Source: Septoria linicola (lineage: Eukaryota > Ascomycota > Dothideomycetes > Mycosphaerellales > Mycosphaerellaceae). Taken from it: a stretch of 64,000 nucleotides of DNA. The position numbers and the translations under genes were made by a program. Shown here one piece after another: positions 47,274-59,900 of this stretch (position 1 is the stretch's first letter; each line of letters starts with the position of its first letter). The stretch spans positions 372,001 through 436,000 of the forward strand of contig CP099431.1 of NCBI GenBank assembly GCA_024114885.1, in the 5' to 3' direction. The notes beneath the pieces were generated by a model. That model ran no database searches and had not been told where the DNA came from. It saw only the letters and a program-made list of their open reading frames with translations.

Positions 47274-48483
47274 GTTATCTTTTATATATCTCTTATATAA
47301 GGTAGAGCTACCTTATAAACTTCTAAAACTATAGTCTATTCTTTAGCTTAGTAAGACTATCTACTACTATCTCTTTTATATTTATATATTCTATAGAGAT
47401 AAGTCTATTCTACTAGAGCTTTCTTATAGTATTATATAAGATATTAATATATTTAGACTTATTATAAACATATAAGTCCTTAACTAGAGTAAAGGTAGCT
47501 TAGTTATTACCTTTTAGCTAAATTAGCTTAATTCTAGTAATAGTTTCCTAGTTACTAAGGATCCTTAGTTAGTAAGAATATTCTCCTACTAACTCTAGGT
47601 ATCTAAGCTCTCTTAAAAGAGTACTAAGGAACTATAACTATTTTATATATACTCTTATAGCTATATATTTAGCTTCTATTATAGATATAGCTATAGATTT
47701 CTACTTCTTACTTATCTATAAGATTAGTATACTATAAAGGAAGAAGATATATCTAAGGATTAAGACTCTATTAGTTTTGTCTGTTATATAGTTAGAGTCT
47801 ATATATCTAGTAAGATAGCCTTAACTATTCCTTAAGTATCTTAAACTAAGGTCTAGGTTTAATCTTAGGTATCTAGTTAGCTTCTTTAGAGCCTTTATAT
47901 ATTCTACTATTAGATTACTAATATAGGAGCTTAATCTTCTAAGGGTAAATAAGATATCTAGTCTTATAATAGTTATAAGCTATATCTATATTCTAATAAT
48001 AGATTAGTACTCCTATTTATTATATCTTTTATTATTTAGTCTAGTAGGCTTTAGACTTTTATAGCTATCTATTAGTAAAAGAGTTAGTAATATAGTTTCT
48101 TAGCCTATTCCTATCTTAGCTAGGTTCTCTTAGATATAGTGCTTCTAGTTAAGTTTTAGCTAGCCTTACTATCTATTTCTTATTAGTCTTATTCTAAGAA
48201 TCTTGTCTAGTTCTCTAAGATCTTTAATCTTAAAGACCTTACTAAGTTAGTCTTTAAACTAGAGGATATCTTCTAGTCTCTCTATAGTAATAGGTATATT
48301 ATTAATATAGATTAGGATTATTAGGTCTTTCCTTTTCTTATAGATTAGAAGATATAGGTCTACTTCTAATTATCTAAATCCTATTCCTTTTAGCTTTAAT
48401 ATATATAGCTAATTCTAGTCTCTTATAGCTTATTTTAGCCTATAGAGACTCCTTAGAACTTATAAGACTATACTAGTTAGTAG
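47274..48483 (-). pseudogene. Copia 3 RT (C-terminal part) and RNase H
   Basis: On the minus strand the RT site reads Y-I-N-N near 48298-48310, followed by RNase H sequence as in copia 1. No open frame of any length remains. Confidence 0.8.
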
Positions 48484-48763
48484 TAATAGATAATAACTAC
48501 TCTAATACTAACCCTCTAGGCAGGTATAAGAGTAGTTATTATAGAACAAGACCTGTTCGGATAGTAATAGTCTTATAATACGTTAATTAAATAGTAGTAA
48601 CGAGCTTAAAATAGTAGCTCTAGGACTAAGAGCCTTATACTAGGACTATAGGATATTGAATTAATCAAGTAGAGTAAATATTTCTATCTTAGAAACGAGC
48701 TACTACCTTACTTTTATACTAAAACTACTAAGTATAGTATATAGGTAGGCCTTTACCTTACTA
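48484..48763 (-). repeat. 3' LTR of Gypsy E
   Basis: Fifth copy of the 280-bp Gypsy LTR. Preceded by gtag (48480-48483), the expected target copy. Confidence 0.92.
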
Positions 48764-48879
48764 ATTCTCCCTTCCTTAGTATCTAACTAGATACCTAACT
48801 ACTCGTAGATCTTACTTAGAATTACTTAAAACTAGCTAGTTTTTCTATTAAAGTCTATTAAACTTTTAATTAGAGGCCT

Positions 48880-51416
48880 ATTAAATAGTTACCTTTTCTA
48901 ACGATAACTACTAAAAACACCTTCTTAGATCTAATTATTATTCGCTAGCCGCTACTCTTCTACTATATCCTTAGAGACCTTCTTAGGAACAGCCTCTCTC
49001 TTCTTCGATACTAATACTTCTAAGTTACTATCTACGCTTATAAAGCTAGCTTCGCTAAATATATACTCCTTAATGTTTATAGCTATAGCGTAGGCGGTAT
49101 CGAATTAAGCTTTAGCCGTAGTCTACTATTTAGCTATATAGACCTTAAACTCCTCCTTACTTATACTAAAGAGCTTCTTTATTTCTATACTTACTACCTA
49201 ATCTACCTATAGAACTCGGCCTACTAAGGCGTCGGAAATCGGGCCTAGGCTAGTTAATAGTACCTCTATAGCGAAAGGCTTTGTCGCTTATATAGGGTAT
49301 ATAGTACTAGAAGCTATAAAAGGTATCCGCTCGTAGTAGAGATATACGCTATAGATCGTAGGAACGTTAACGTAGTTACTATTAGGTAGCTTATCTAACG
49401 TACGACTATTAGAGTAGGCTAGAAACACTATCAGAATTATACGATACTCTTCGCCTATACGAGTATACTACTAAGGGATATAGGGGTACGAAATAACTAG
49501 CGAGCCTATATTAGTATAAGGATTCTTCTAACTAAGCTTAAGATTAGCTTTTATTTCGTTAGTAATTACTAGAGGTATAGTCTTAATAAAGCCTATACTA
49601 TAGCTTTACTTATTAGCGATAATACGCCTTACTAGCTACTTCGCCTCCTTAGGGTTAAAGAGCCTATTACTAATCGTGTCCGAGGTTAGTAAAAGTCGTC
49701 TTCTATCGCTAGTATCGTCTAGAGAGATCGTAAATTAAACCTAATTAAGCCTCTTCTCCTTAAGTAGTATATTCTCGTTTAAGGCGATATACTAGAAGCC
49801 GTTAGGGTAGTTAGAACTAGCCTTATCGTCGAAGATATAAAAAGTAGTAGATAGGTAGGCTACGTATTTAATAGTCGTATATAGAGTAGTAACTAGCTAG
49901 TATAGCTATAGTAGAGGATACTAGTAAAGAAGCTATTAGGATAGCGAGTACTATATACTAGGAGACTAACTATACTAACTAATAGCTATATTATACTATC
50001 GATATACTATAAACTCCTACTATATAGCTTCGAGTAAAGAGCCTAGAATCTAAAATAGGCCTCTAGTAGAAGGAGAATAAAAGAGGAAGCTATAGTCAGT
50101 CTAGGTACCCTTATTACTATCGTAGTCTAAGAGCTCTTAAGCCCTCTAATAGATATTAGAAGTAACCTTCAAGTCTACTTCGGTTACTACGAACTAAAAG
50201 AGCCTAAGATAGCTTCTACCTACCTCGCGTATTAGAGCGTTAATATCGTCCTCTAGTTCCTAAGTATTAGTACTCTTCTTACTACGACGAGAGCGTCCTA
50301 CTAGCTTAAGGAAGAAAGTATTCGCTTCTAGCTTAAACTACGTCTAGTTTTAAGTATTCTAGGCGATAAGGGCTTAGAGATCGGCTATACTACCTATCTA
50401 AATAATACGCTAGTAGAGAGTATACGTTACGTTAGCTATCTTCGGTAGCTTTAAACCTATAGTATTACTTATCTTAGCTATATATTCTTTATAAAGAGGC
50501 TAGCTAAGGTACGAAAGAATATTAATTAAAGCGTAGCTCTTAGCTACCTTCTTCTTCTCCTAGACATTATCGACTTCTTTAAGGGCTCTACTAACGATTA
50601 TATAGTAGTAGACTTTAGAGGTAATACTATCCTTTATATAAGCCTAGTAACGTAGATTAGGCTCTAAGTCGCTCTCTAGCTCTATTCTACTATTATCTTC
50701 TAGTACGATTAGCGATAGGCGTTATAAACCTAGTAGCGGCTCTATCGTAGGTAATACTTAGTCTTATATAGAATCGCTATCGCCTAAAGCGCTTAGTATA
50801 AGAGAAGTCTCGATTAAGGTAATAATAGTTTCTCTAGTACGAATTCTAGTAAGCCTTCTACTCTTATAAAGGATAGGCGTAGGCTTCTTCGTAGAGCTTA
50901 GCGTTAACTTCTCTAACTAAGCTTTTAGCCTCTATATAGTACTAGGCGACGTAGAATCTCTAAAGCGAGGCTCTAGGGTCGTAAGTAAATTACCTTCTCC
51001 TTCTCCTTCTTAATTAGAGTTTCGAGTAGAACTAGATAAGGATAGGCTCTTAGGCGTAGAGGAAGAGGGTTATCTATTAGATCTTAGATTTCTAGGAGGA
51101 GATAATAGTCTATAGGATATTAAAAGCTATTTCTCTACTACTAGGAATACATAGGTCGGTTCTTCGAAGGTCTCTCCTTTACGCTCTCTCTTAGTAAGCT
51201 TAACTATAAATCTATACTAATTAAGCTTATAGCCTACCTCTAGGCGTGCCTCTCTTATCTTATAGCTAAAGACGTCGACCTACGAGAGCTCCTTCTTAAA
51301 CTTATTCTAGTAGCGTCTTCTATCTAAGTTCGTATTAATAAAGCTTAAGCCTTATAAGCTAGGAGTCTTCTTACTCCTCTATAGCTAAAAGTACTAGCTA
51401 CGAGAGAATATATTCG
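48880..51416 (-). pseudogene. Extra 3' open region of Gypsy E, first fragment
   Basis: Homologous to A 1990-4530, including the 1.6 kb missing from B. Same minus-strand frame landmarks and no recognised domain. Broken by copia 2. Confidence 0.5.
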
Positions 51417-51421
51417 CTACC
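51417..51421. repeat. Target-site duplication of copia 2, left copy
   Basis: ctacc here and at 57721-57725. The undisturbed site in Gypsy A and B reads gctacctactaatag. Confidence 0.9.
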
Positions 51422-51699
51422 TATTAAAAGTAGAGGGCGTTTATAGATGCCATATAATGTTAAGGAGGGTATAGCGTAGTAAAGAAGAATAGGGGATCAA
51501 TCTTAAACTAACTTATATACATAGTATAGTAGTAATATGCTAGGAACCAAATATAAAGTTGATTTTATTAGTTATCTAAGAAGAGAAGAAAGAGAAGCAA
51601 GATATACCTCTTACTAAGCCTTAGGTAGATGCCTTAGGCATCTAGAACCATGCTTAGAAGTCTATATCTAGACTGACTATCTAGGATACATTCTTAACA
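51422..51699 (-). repeat. 3' LTR of copia 2
   Basis: Plus strand begins TATTAAAAGTAGAGGGCG and ends CATTCTTAACA. Confidence 0.93.
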
Positions 51700-52341
51700 C
51701 TCCTACTTATGCTATATAGTCAGATCTTTCAATAGATCATCTATAGTACTCAAATGCTAGTCCTAATCTTAATTAGTTATTAAGTACTTACTTTTCAGAC
51801 TAATAACTAGATAGCACTAACTATCAATCTAATAAACTTTCTATACTACTATCTCCTACAAAAAGGTAAAAGAAATGCCTTCTATAAGATCTTCCTCCTC
51901 TCTTATATAGGAGTAGATTATTTAGGACATAGACTATCTAGTAAGTTACCCCTATCCTTTCTTATAGCTAATTCTAATAGCTCCCTAGATTCCTTATAGC
52001 CTAGTCCCCTACTTAGTTATATTCTATATAGCTTCTTAGTTCCCTAATAGTCTTTAGGGTGCACTATTCTTAGCTATAGGGATCTTATATTAAGCTAGGG
52101 AGTAGAGTAACTATATACTAGTAGAGGAGATAATAGCTGCTATAGAGGAGGTCTTTAACATTAACTAGTACTTAGCCTTAGGGGGTGTCTAGTTCAGCTA
52201 GGTGCTATATAGTAATATTATAGTTAGTAACAGGTCTAATATTAGTAAGGGCATTTAGGACTTTATAAAGTCTAACTAAGGAGGAGTCAAGTAACTAAAA
52301 TCTTTCTTTTAGACTCCTCTTAGTTTAACTCTAAGGCTTAG

Positions 52342-55300
52342 AGTTATCTTTTGCACATCTCTTATATAAGGTAGAGCTGCCTTATAAACTCCTAAAACTA
52401 TAGTCTATTCTTTAGCTTAGTAAGACTATCTACTACTATCTCTTTTATATTCATATATTCTATAGAGATAAGTCTGTTCTACTAGAGCTTTCTCACAGCA
52501 TTGTATAAGATATTAATGTGTTTAGACTTGTTATAAACATATAAGTCCTTAACTAGAGTAAGGGCAGCTTAGTTATTACCTTTTAGCTAAATTAGCCTAA
52601 TTCTAGTAATAGTTTCCTAGTTACTAAGGATCCTTAGTTAGTAAGAACATTCTCCTACTAACTCTAGGCATCCAAGCTCTCTTAAAAGAGTACTAAGAAA
52701 CTATAACTATTTTACATATATACCTATAGCTATGTATTTAGCTTCTATTATAGATATAGCTACAGATTTCTACTTCTTACTTATCTAGGAGATTAGTATA
52801 CTACAAAGGAAGAAGACATATCCAAGGATTAAGACTCTATTAGTCTTGTCTATTATATAGTTAGAGTCTATATATCTAGTAAGAAAGCCTTAACTATTCC
52901 TTAAGTATCTTAGACTAAGGTCTAGGTTTGATCTCAGGTATCTAGTTAGCTTCTTTAGAGCCTTTATATGTCCTACTATTAGATTACTAATATAGGAGCT
53001 CAATCTTCTAAGGGCAAATAAAATGTCTAGTCTTATAATAGTTGTAAGCTATATCTATATTCTAATAATAGATTAGTACTCCTATTTATTATACCTTTTA
53101 TTATTTAGTCTAGTAGGCTTCAGACTTTTATAGCTGTCTATTAGTAAAAGAGTTAGTAATATAGTCTCTTAACCTATTCCTATCTTAGCTAGGTTCTCTT
53201 AGATGTAGTGCTTCTAGTTAAGTTTTAGCTAGCCTTACTATCTGTTTCTTGTTAGTCTTATTCTAAGAATCTTGTCTAGTTCTCTAAGATCTTTGATCTT
53301 AAAGACCTTACTAAGTTAGTCTTTAAACTAGAGGACATCTTCTAGTCTCTCTATAGTAATAGGTATATTATTAATATAGATTAGGATTATTAGGTCTTTC
53401 CTTTTCTTATAGATTAGAAGATATAGGTCCACTTCTAATTATCTGAATCCTATTCCTTTCAGCTTTGATATATATAGCTAATTCTAGTCTCTTACAGCTT
53501 GCTTTAGCCTATAGAGACTCCTTAGAACTTATAAGACTATACTAGTTAGTAGGTTAACACCTAGTAGTAGGATTATATAGATGTCCTTATATAGGGTGCT
53601 CTCTATAAATGCATTGTTCATATCTACTTAGTATAGAACTAGGTCCTTCTTGCAGACTATAGCTATAAATCCTCTTAGAGTATCCTACCTAACTATAGGA
53701 GCAAAAGTCTCTATATAGTCTACTCTATACTTTTAGGAGAACCCTCTTATAACTAGTCTTGCCTTGAACTTTTTAATAGCTCTACTAAGCTTTCTCTTAA
53801 TATTAAAGACCTATCTTAAGGTAACTAGGTTAGCCTCTTTTAGTAGGACTACTATAGTCTAGGTATTATTACTTGTAAGTACATCTAGCTCCTTCTAAAT
53901 AGCTTCTTACTAGAGATAACCCTACTTAGGATTACTTACTACTTCCTTATAGTTCCTTAAGATTAGAACCTCCTATTTGTATATTCCTGCTTCTTTAGTA
54001 GCTAAGAATATAATCTCTTTAACTTCCTCTAAGAATTCTAGGTCCTATAGGATACCTAGGTTAATAGAGCTTATAGCTAAGAAGAAAGCCTAATGCTCTA
54101 GGAGCATTTCCTTGTCTAGCTAACTATTCTAATCTAGCTTAAGCCTAATTAGCTTCAGCTTCTAGTTAAATCTATTAAGTTCTTAGGATACTTTCCTCTT
54201 TCTAAGGGTTTACCTTAGAGCTGTCTACTCCTAATCCACCTCTATAGTTTCTTAGGTAGAATTCTTAGATTCTTTCTTAACTTTCCCTTAGTCTAGGAAT
54301 TTTCTATACTCTCCTATATCTTCTAGTAGAGGTGGAAGTTATATAAAGAGTTTCTTTCCTTCCTAAACCTATACTAATAGCTAAGGAGGAGGAGGCTTCT
54401 ACTAGCCTAGACTAGGAGCACCTAGAGTACTCCTACTAGCTTATAGAGTAGGCTAGTTAATAGTTCTTAGCCTTCTAACAGGTCTTCTTTCTAGAGCTGA
54501 ACTAGAGAGATTCTTAATCTTGATATTCAAGTCCAATTCTCTACCTAGCTTATCTTTAAAGAAGATTGTATTAGTGTGCTACTTAATAGCCTTCATGTCT
54601 AGCTCCTAGAACTTCTATACCTTTACTATATTGTTATAGTATCTAATAAACATAGTATCCTTTCCTCTATTTATTAGTTTGTTACTCCTTGCCTACTAAG
54701 GCTATACTCTTATATCTATATATACTATAGCTCTATATCCCTATACCTTAAGGTAGGAGACTATTAGTTTAATCCTATTAAAAGCTTTATTAGGTAAGAG
54801 CTTGAATCCCTTAATATCAGGTCTATTTAGAAGCTTGTTCCTTATATATACCTATGCTTCAAGGGCTTCTAGCTAAAACTTAATAGGCATCTTGCTTTCT
54901 TCAAGTATTGCTCTAATAGAGGCCTCTAATGTTTAGATAGACCTCTTAACTACTCTATTCTAGAGTAAATTGTAGGCCTTAGTTAGCTTAAGGGTAATTC
55001 TAAAGTCCTTCTCCTACTGTTTAATTAAAGTAGTAATCTCTCTAGTATTATTAGCCCTTATAGACTTGAGGAGTGCTACTAACTGCCTTTCTGCCTTGAT
55101 CCTCTAGTTCTAAAGAGTAGTTAGTATATCTAATCTAGCCTTAAGTAGAAATGCCTATTTCTTTCTTAAGAAGTTATTAACAATCTTAAGCTACTATATA
55201 AAACCTTTTACTAATAATAGTAATAGTCTATAGATATCTACTAACATAAGGGCTAATCTTTCAGGTCTTCTCTTAATAGACTTGCCTAGGTGTTTCTTTA

Positions 55301-56997
55301 TCTTACCTATTATATAGATCCTATACTTATACTCTTCCTAGTTAGGAATTAGAATTCTTTCCTTTAGGTTAGTAACTTTATAAAGGTTTAAGAGTAACCC
55401 TCTTCCAAAGTGTGTAAATCTTCTATACTATAGCTCCTACTATTTCAGATCCTTCTCTAATAGGGTAGTATAGGCATTATTAACCTCTATAGGATCATAT
55501 AGTAAGTAATATAACTTTTCCTGTAGGAGAGGTAATATCTTACTAACAAATAGAATACCTCTAACTAGCTTGGTCTTTATAACTGTTTAGCTATCTAGGG
55601 AGGTGAGAGTAAAATTAGGCTTCTAGACTCTAAATTGCTTACTGAACTAATCCTATAACACAAGATTTACTCTAAGATTAGGAACAAATAGTACTCTATC
55701 AAGTAGAACTTCTCCTCCTAAGATTCCCTTCATCTATACTAGTCTAGAGTAGGTTATATAGAGGTATCCTCCTCCTACCTTAATCTATACTTTCTTCCTT
55801 AGTAGCTTTACTAATCTGAAGAAGGACAGTTAGTTAGTTATATAGGATAAGGTATAGGAATCTAAGAGCTATTCTTAGGGTAATAACTTGCCTTTAGCCT
55901 TAATTGTAGAATAGGCTAACTTATCTTAGTTATTATCTTCTAATAGGGAATTATTATTACTTCTAGAACTAGAGTAAGTTCTAGAATTAGAACTAGAACT
56001 AGACTCCTAGGCTGAAAATCCTTTCTTTAGAAGCTTTCTAGACTTTTCTATCCTTTAAAGCTACTTGCCTATTTTCTAGATAACCTTCTTTAGCTTATTA
56101 TATAATAATGACTTATAGACAGCTTTCTTAATATATCTAGCATTCCTTAGTAAAAGGGATCTTCTAACCCTCCCTCTAAGGAATAATCCCTAAGGGTCCT
56201 TCTAGTTCTTAGTACTATTTCTCTACTAGGACAGTTTCTTAGTAGTAGGGAGGTTAGAACAATCCTTCAACTAGTGCTTCTCTTTCTTATAGAGCTGGTA
56301 TATTAGTAGGGACTTTCCTTAGTAGGGCTGCCTAGAATAGAATATAGCTAGACCTATGTCTATCTTGTCTAGATTGTCTCTTACCTCTTAGGACTTAAGT
56401 AGAAGGAGAATAGTATCTATATCTAAGGATAGTTAGGTTATAATAGCATCCTTAGCTACTTAGTATAATATAGGTAGGGACTATAGGAGATGTTTTAGCC
56501 TTTTCTCTTAGCTCTAGTAGTAGGCTTCCTAAGGATCAATCTTAGTAATCCTCTTGCCTAGGCCTCTAAGGTGTCTCTATACTTCCCTAATTATCTTATT
56601 AGGTAATATCCTAAATATAACAAACTACTTAATCAGACCTATAGTATAGGACTTTAGGACTCTATTATACTTGTTCTAGAGAATCACCTACATCTTAGCT
56701 ACTAGTATAGTAATATACTATGTCTCTAGCTCTATCTTATTATCTTTACTAATACTGTATCTAATACTGAACCTATATACTATATTGTCTTTTAAGAAGT
56801 ATTGATTCTAAGTGACATATATCTAAAGACTAGTGTCCTACTAAACTATATATAGGTTCCCTCTAACAATTAGTTAGCTAATTGCCTAGAACTAGTCCTT
56901 TCCTTCCAGCTTGTCTATCTATAGCTTAAACTATCTCTTCTAGTTAGTTCTGTCTAGGATTGGAATCCTTTAGCTCTTCTTGTCCTCTTAGTCTATT
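52342..56997 (-). pseudogene. Copia 2 Gag-Pol polyprotein
   Basis: Collinear with copia 1 39400-44055. The RT site at 53367-53378 reads Y-I-N-N on the minus strand, the same lesion as in copia 1. The zinc knuckle region is near 56260-56304. Integrase and RNase H motifs are as described for copia 1. Many in-frame stops are shared with copia 1. Confidence 0.9.
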
Positions 56998-57442
56998 ATA
57001 GAAATAGGTGAATAGAATAAATAATTAGTAGAATGCTTTAGACTAGCTAAGGATTCTAGAGAAGGGTAATTTCTTGTAGTAGGGAGACTAGCTCTAAGGG
57101 ATAGGGATTCCTCGTATTTAGGAAATTACTAAGACTTAGATCTTTCTCTCTTAGCAGAGTTTCTATTACTAGGTAGTAGGAAGGCTAAGTAGCCTCTTTT
57201 AACTCTAGTAATGCTAGGTACAATAGTAGAGAACTAGGTAGGTATTAATAAAGTAGAAACATACTACTGTCTTATAGAGATCTTTACTAACTTATATACT
57301 ACTAGGTACAAACTAGCTTCGTTAGTAATATAGTTAGGGAAACTTCTAGGCCCTAAATGTTTTCTATAAACTACAAGGGATATAAGTAACCTGTACTAAT
57401 ATAGGTTGCTCCTATTTAGTGCACAAACCCGGGCTTATAACC

Positions 57443-57720
57443 TATTAAAAGTGGAGGGCGTTTATAGATACTATACAATATTAAGGAGGGTATAGCGTAG
57501 TAAAGAAGAATAGGGGATTAATCTTGAACTAACTTATATACATAGTATAGTAGTAATATGCTAGGAACTAAATATAAAGTTGATTTTGTTAGTTATCTAA
57601 GAAGAGAAGAAAGAGAAGCAAGATATACCTCTTGCTAAGCCTTAGGTAGATGCCTTAGGCATCTAGAACCATGCTTAGAAGTCTATATCCAGACTGACTA
57701 TCTAGGATACATTCTTAATA
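57443..57720 (-). repeat. 5' LTR of copia 2
   Basis: Pairs with 51422-51699. The primer-binding site lies at 57426-57442 on the minus strand. Confidence 0.93.
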
Positions 57721-57725
57721 CTACC

Positions 57726-58740
57726 TATTAATAGAAACGATCTTACTTTTACTACGCTAAGAAAACCTAGTCTTTAGGCTCGCTCTCTTTAAAGACGCCT
57801 TTATACTTATTTAACTATTAATAAAGGTTCCTAAGTATCTCTTTATCGTATAAGATTTAGTTAAGGAAGAGGAAGTTTTACTTATACCTAAACTCTATAT
57901 ATAGCTACTACTAAATTAAGTTTCTCTCTTTTACTAAGTCTCGGCCTTCTTAGCGTATCTTCTTTATATTATCGCGCTTTACGCTCTATGTATTAAGGTA
58001 CTTTAGTAAAATCTTAGTAGAGAGGCGTTTAAAGAAGTTAAATACGCCGATCTTTATCTTATCGTTTACTTTCTCGACTTACTTAAGTACTAAGTCGACG
58101 CTCTCCTCTTAGTCTTATAGTGTCTCTAGCGATAGAATAGCTTTAGTAGTATTATCAAGGTTCGTTATACTAGTAAGAGGTCTACTTAAGGCCTAGAAAC
58201 TAACGAGCGAGCCTTCGCGATTAGTACGAGCGAGCGCTATACCTTATATAGAACTTAAAGAAGCTATCTTTCGTTATTTCTTTAGAGACTCTTATCTAAG
58301 TAGTTCTTATATAGGACTTCGAACGAGCGAGGTAGAAGGCGAAAGCGCTAGTCTTAATAGCTTAGGCGTTAACGAACGCTAGAAAGAGGAAGTCTTATTC
58401 TTTATACGCGATAGAGAAAGAGAACGTCTTTAAATAGTCGTATTAGTAGCTTAGGACGATATAAAGCGCGTAACTAGTAATAAGTAACTTAAATAGCGAG
58501 AAGAGTCGGACGCGTAACCGGTTATAGAGTTTTCTATTATATTAGTTACTACTTACGTATATAAATAGCTATATAGCGTTACTAGGTAGTAACGAAAGAT
58601 AAGAATCGAACTTAATAGAAGTAAGGCTCTATAGTAACTAATTAATAGTTAATAAGGAAGAAGAGATCGTTTAGAGCGTAAAAGTAGTCTAACTATATAC
58701 CTTATCGTAGTAGCGTAACTACTATTAGGATTAGGAGTCT
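57726..58740 (-). pseudogene. Extra 3' open region of Gypsy E, second fragment
   Basis: Continues 48880-51416 after copia 2 and matches A 4540-5560. Confidence 0.5.
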
Positions 58741-59900
58741 ATACGTAGAGCTTAGTTACGTAAGGTTTAAGTTATCGTTTAAAAAGATAACTAAAAGTTT
58801 ACTTTACCTTAACGCTTCCGTAGCTGTCGTATACTACTAACGCTACTACTAACTACTATAGTATATACCTTACTATCGCTAATAAGAACTAAGACTTAGA
58901 TATTATCGTCGTTACTTCTACTAACTTAAAAGAGCCTTATTTTTCGTATACCTAGTCGACTTACTAGATCGCGCTTTCTATATCGTAAGAGACCGCTAGC
59001 GCTATAATTAATAGCTAGAAAGGAGCTATTAGAGCCGTTATTACTAAGGATTCAAGCTTCTCTACCTTTATATAGGCTAAAAACCTTAAACTTTAAGAAT
59101 TCTTTATTAGAAACTAATATTTTTAGCGATTTCTTTAGTTAGGCGAAAATTAGTAGTAAAAAGGCCTTTAGGATAGATAACTCTTATCTCTCTTCTTCGA
59201 TTAGCGATAGAAAAGGGCTCTAGGAAGGTAGATTATAGTACTAACCTTAGAAATCGCTAGTAGAAAAAAGCTCTAGAAGTATAGGTTTAGCTTAGATTTT
59301 AAGACCTAGTAGTAGAAAGTAGCTTAGGACAGCTAACTTTTATAGCGATAGTAGGCTTAGGACTTAGAAAAAGGAGTAGGATAGTAGGTTAGCTATTAGA
59401 TATAGAATCTATACTTAAAAGTTAAGCTTAGAAGAGTAACTAGCTATATAGATACTTATCTTAGCTATAGAAAATAGCGTTAGGACAGTTAGGATTAGCT
59501 AGATTTCTACTAATCTAGTAAAAGAGGAGCTTAGGAAGCTTAGATTAGAGCTCGATAGTAGCTCTAGGAATAAAAGAAGTATTTAGAATAGCTAAGATTT
59601 AGCTAGATTTATACTAGTCTAGTAAATTATAAGCTTAGAAAGCTCTAATTAGAGCTTAATAGTAGCTTTAGGACTAAGAGAAGCGCTTAGGAAGGTTAGA
59701 TTAGAGCTTAATAGTAGCTCTAGGAATAAAAGAAGCGCTTAGGATAGTATAATCTTAGAAAGATTAGCTCTTTTTTTATAGTAGAGGCTAGGCTTTAGTA
59801 GCTAGATCTTAGCTTATACCCCTAATTAAGTATCGTCTATCGAATTTCTAAATCTTTAGCTCTACTAAGCTAGCTTTAGCCTTTAGCTTACTAAGTCTTC
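58741..59900 (-). other. Spacer of Gypsy E with palindrome and expanded 52-bp repeat
   Basis: The imperfect palindrome lies at about 58769-58791. The 52-bp repeat region (about 59535-59747) has three recognisable units plus a partial copy of the upstream AGCTAGATTT sequence, against two units in A and B. Confidence 0.5.

Larger units (their letters stand above)
46354..48483 (-). mobile_element. Ty1/Copia element copia 3, 3' part only
   Basis: Collinear with the last 2.1 kb of copia 1 and 2 on the minus strand: 3' LTR (46354-46630), 3' untranslated region, RNase H and the C-terminal half of RT. It is cut at 48483 exactly at the LTR of Gypsy E, so its remainder should lie beyond E, outside the window. 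It is far more heavily RIPed than copia 1 and 2; for example almost no TG or CA is left in its LTR. Confidence 0.9.
51422..57720 (-). mobile_element. Ty1/Copia LTR retrotransposon, copia 2 (6299 bp, inverted relative to copia 1)
   Basis: LTRs of 278 bp at 51422-51699 (3') and 57443-57720 (5'). It has exactly the same length as copia 1, and coordinates convert as 96397 minus position, with no indel needed at the checked points. Moderately RIPed, much less than the Gypsy E sequence on either side, so it is a younger insertion or had less exposure. Confidence 0.95.
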
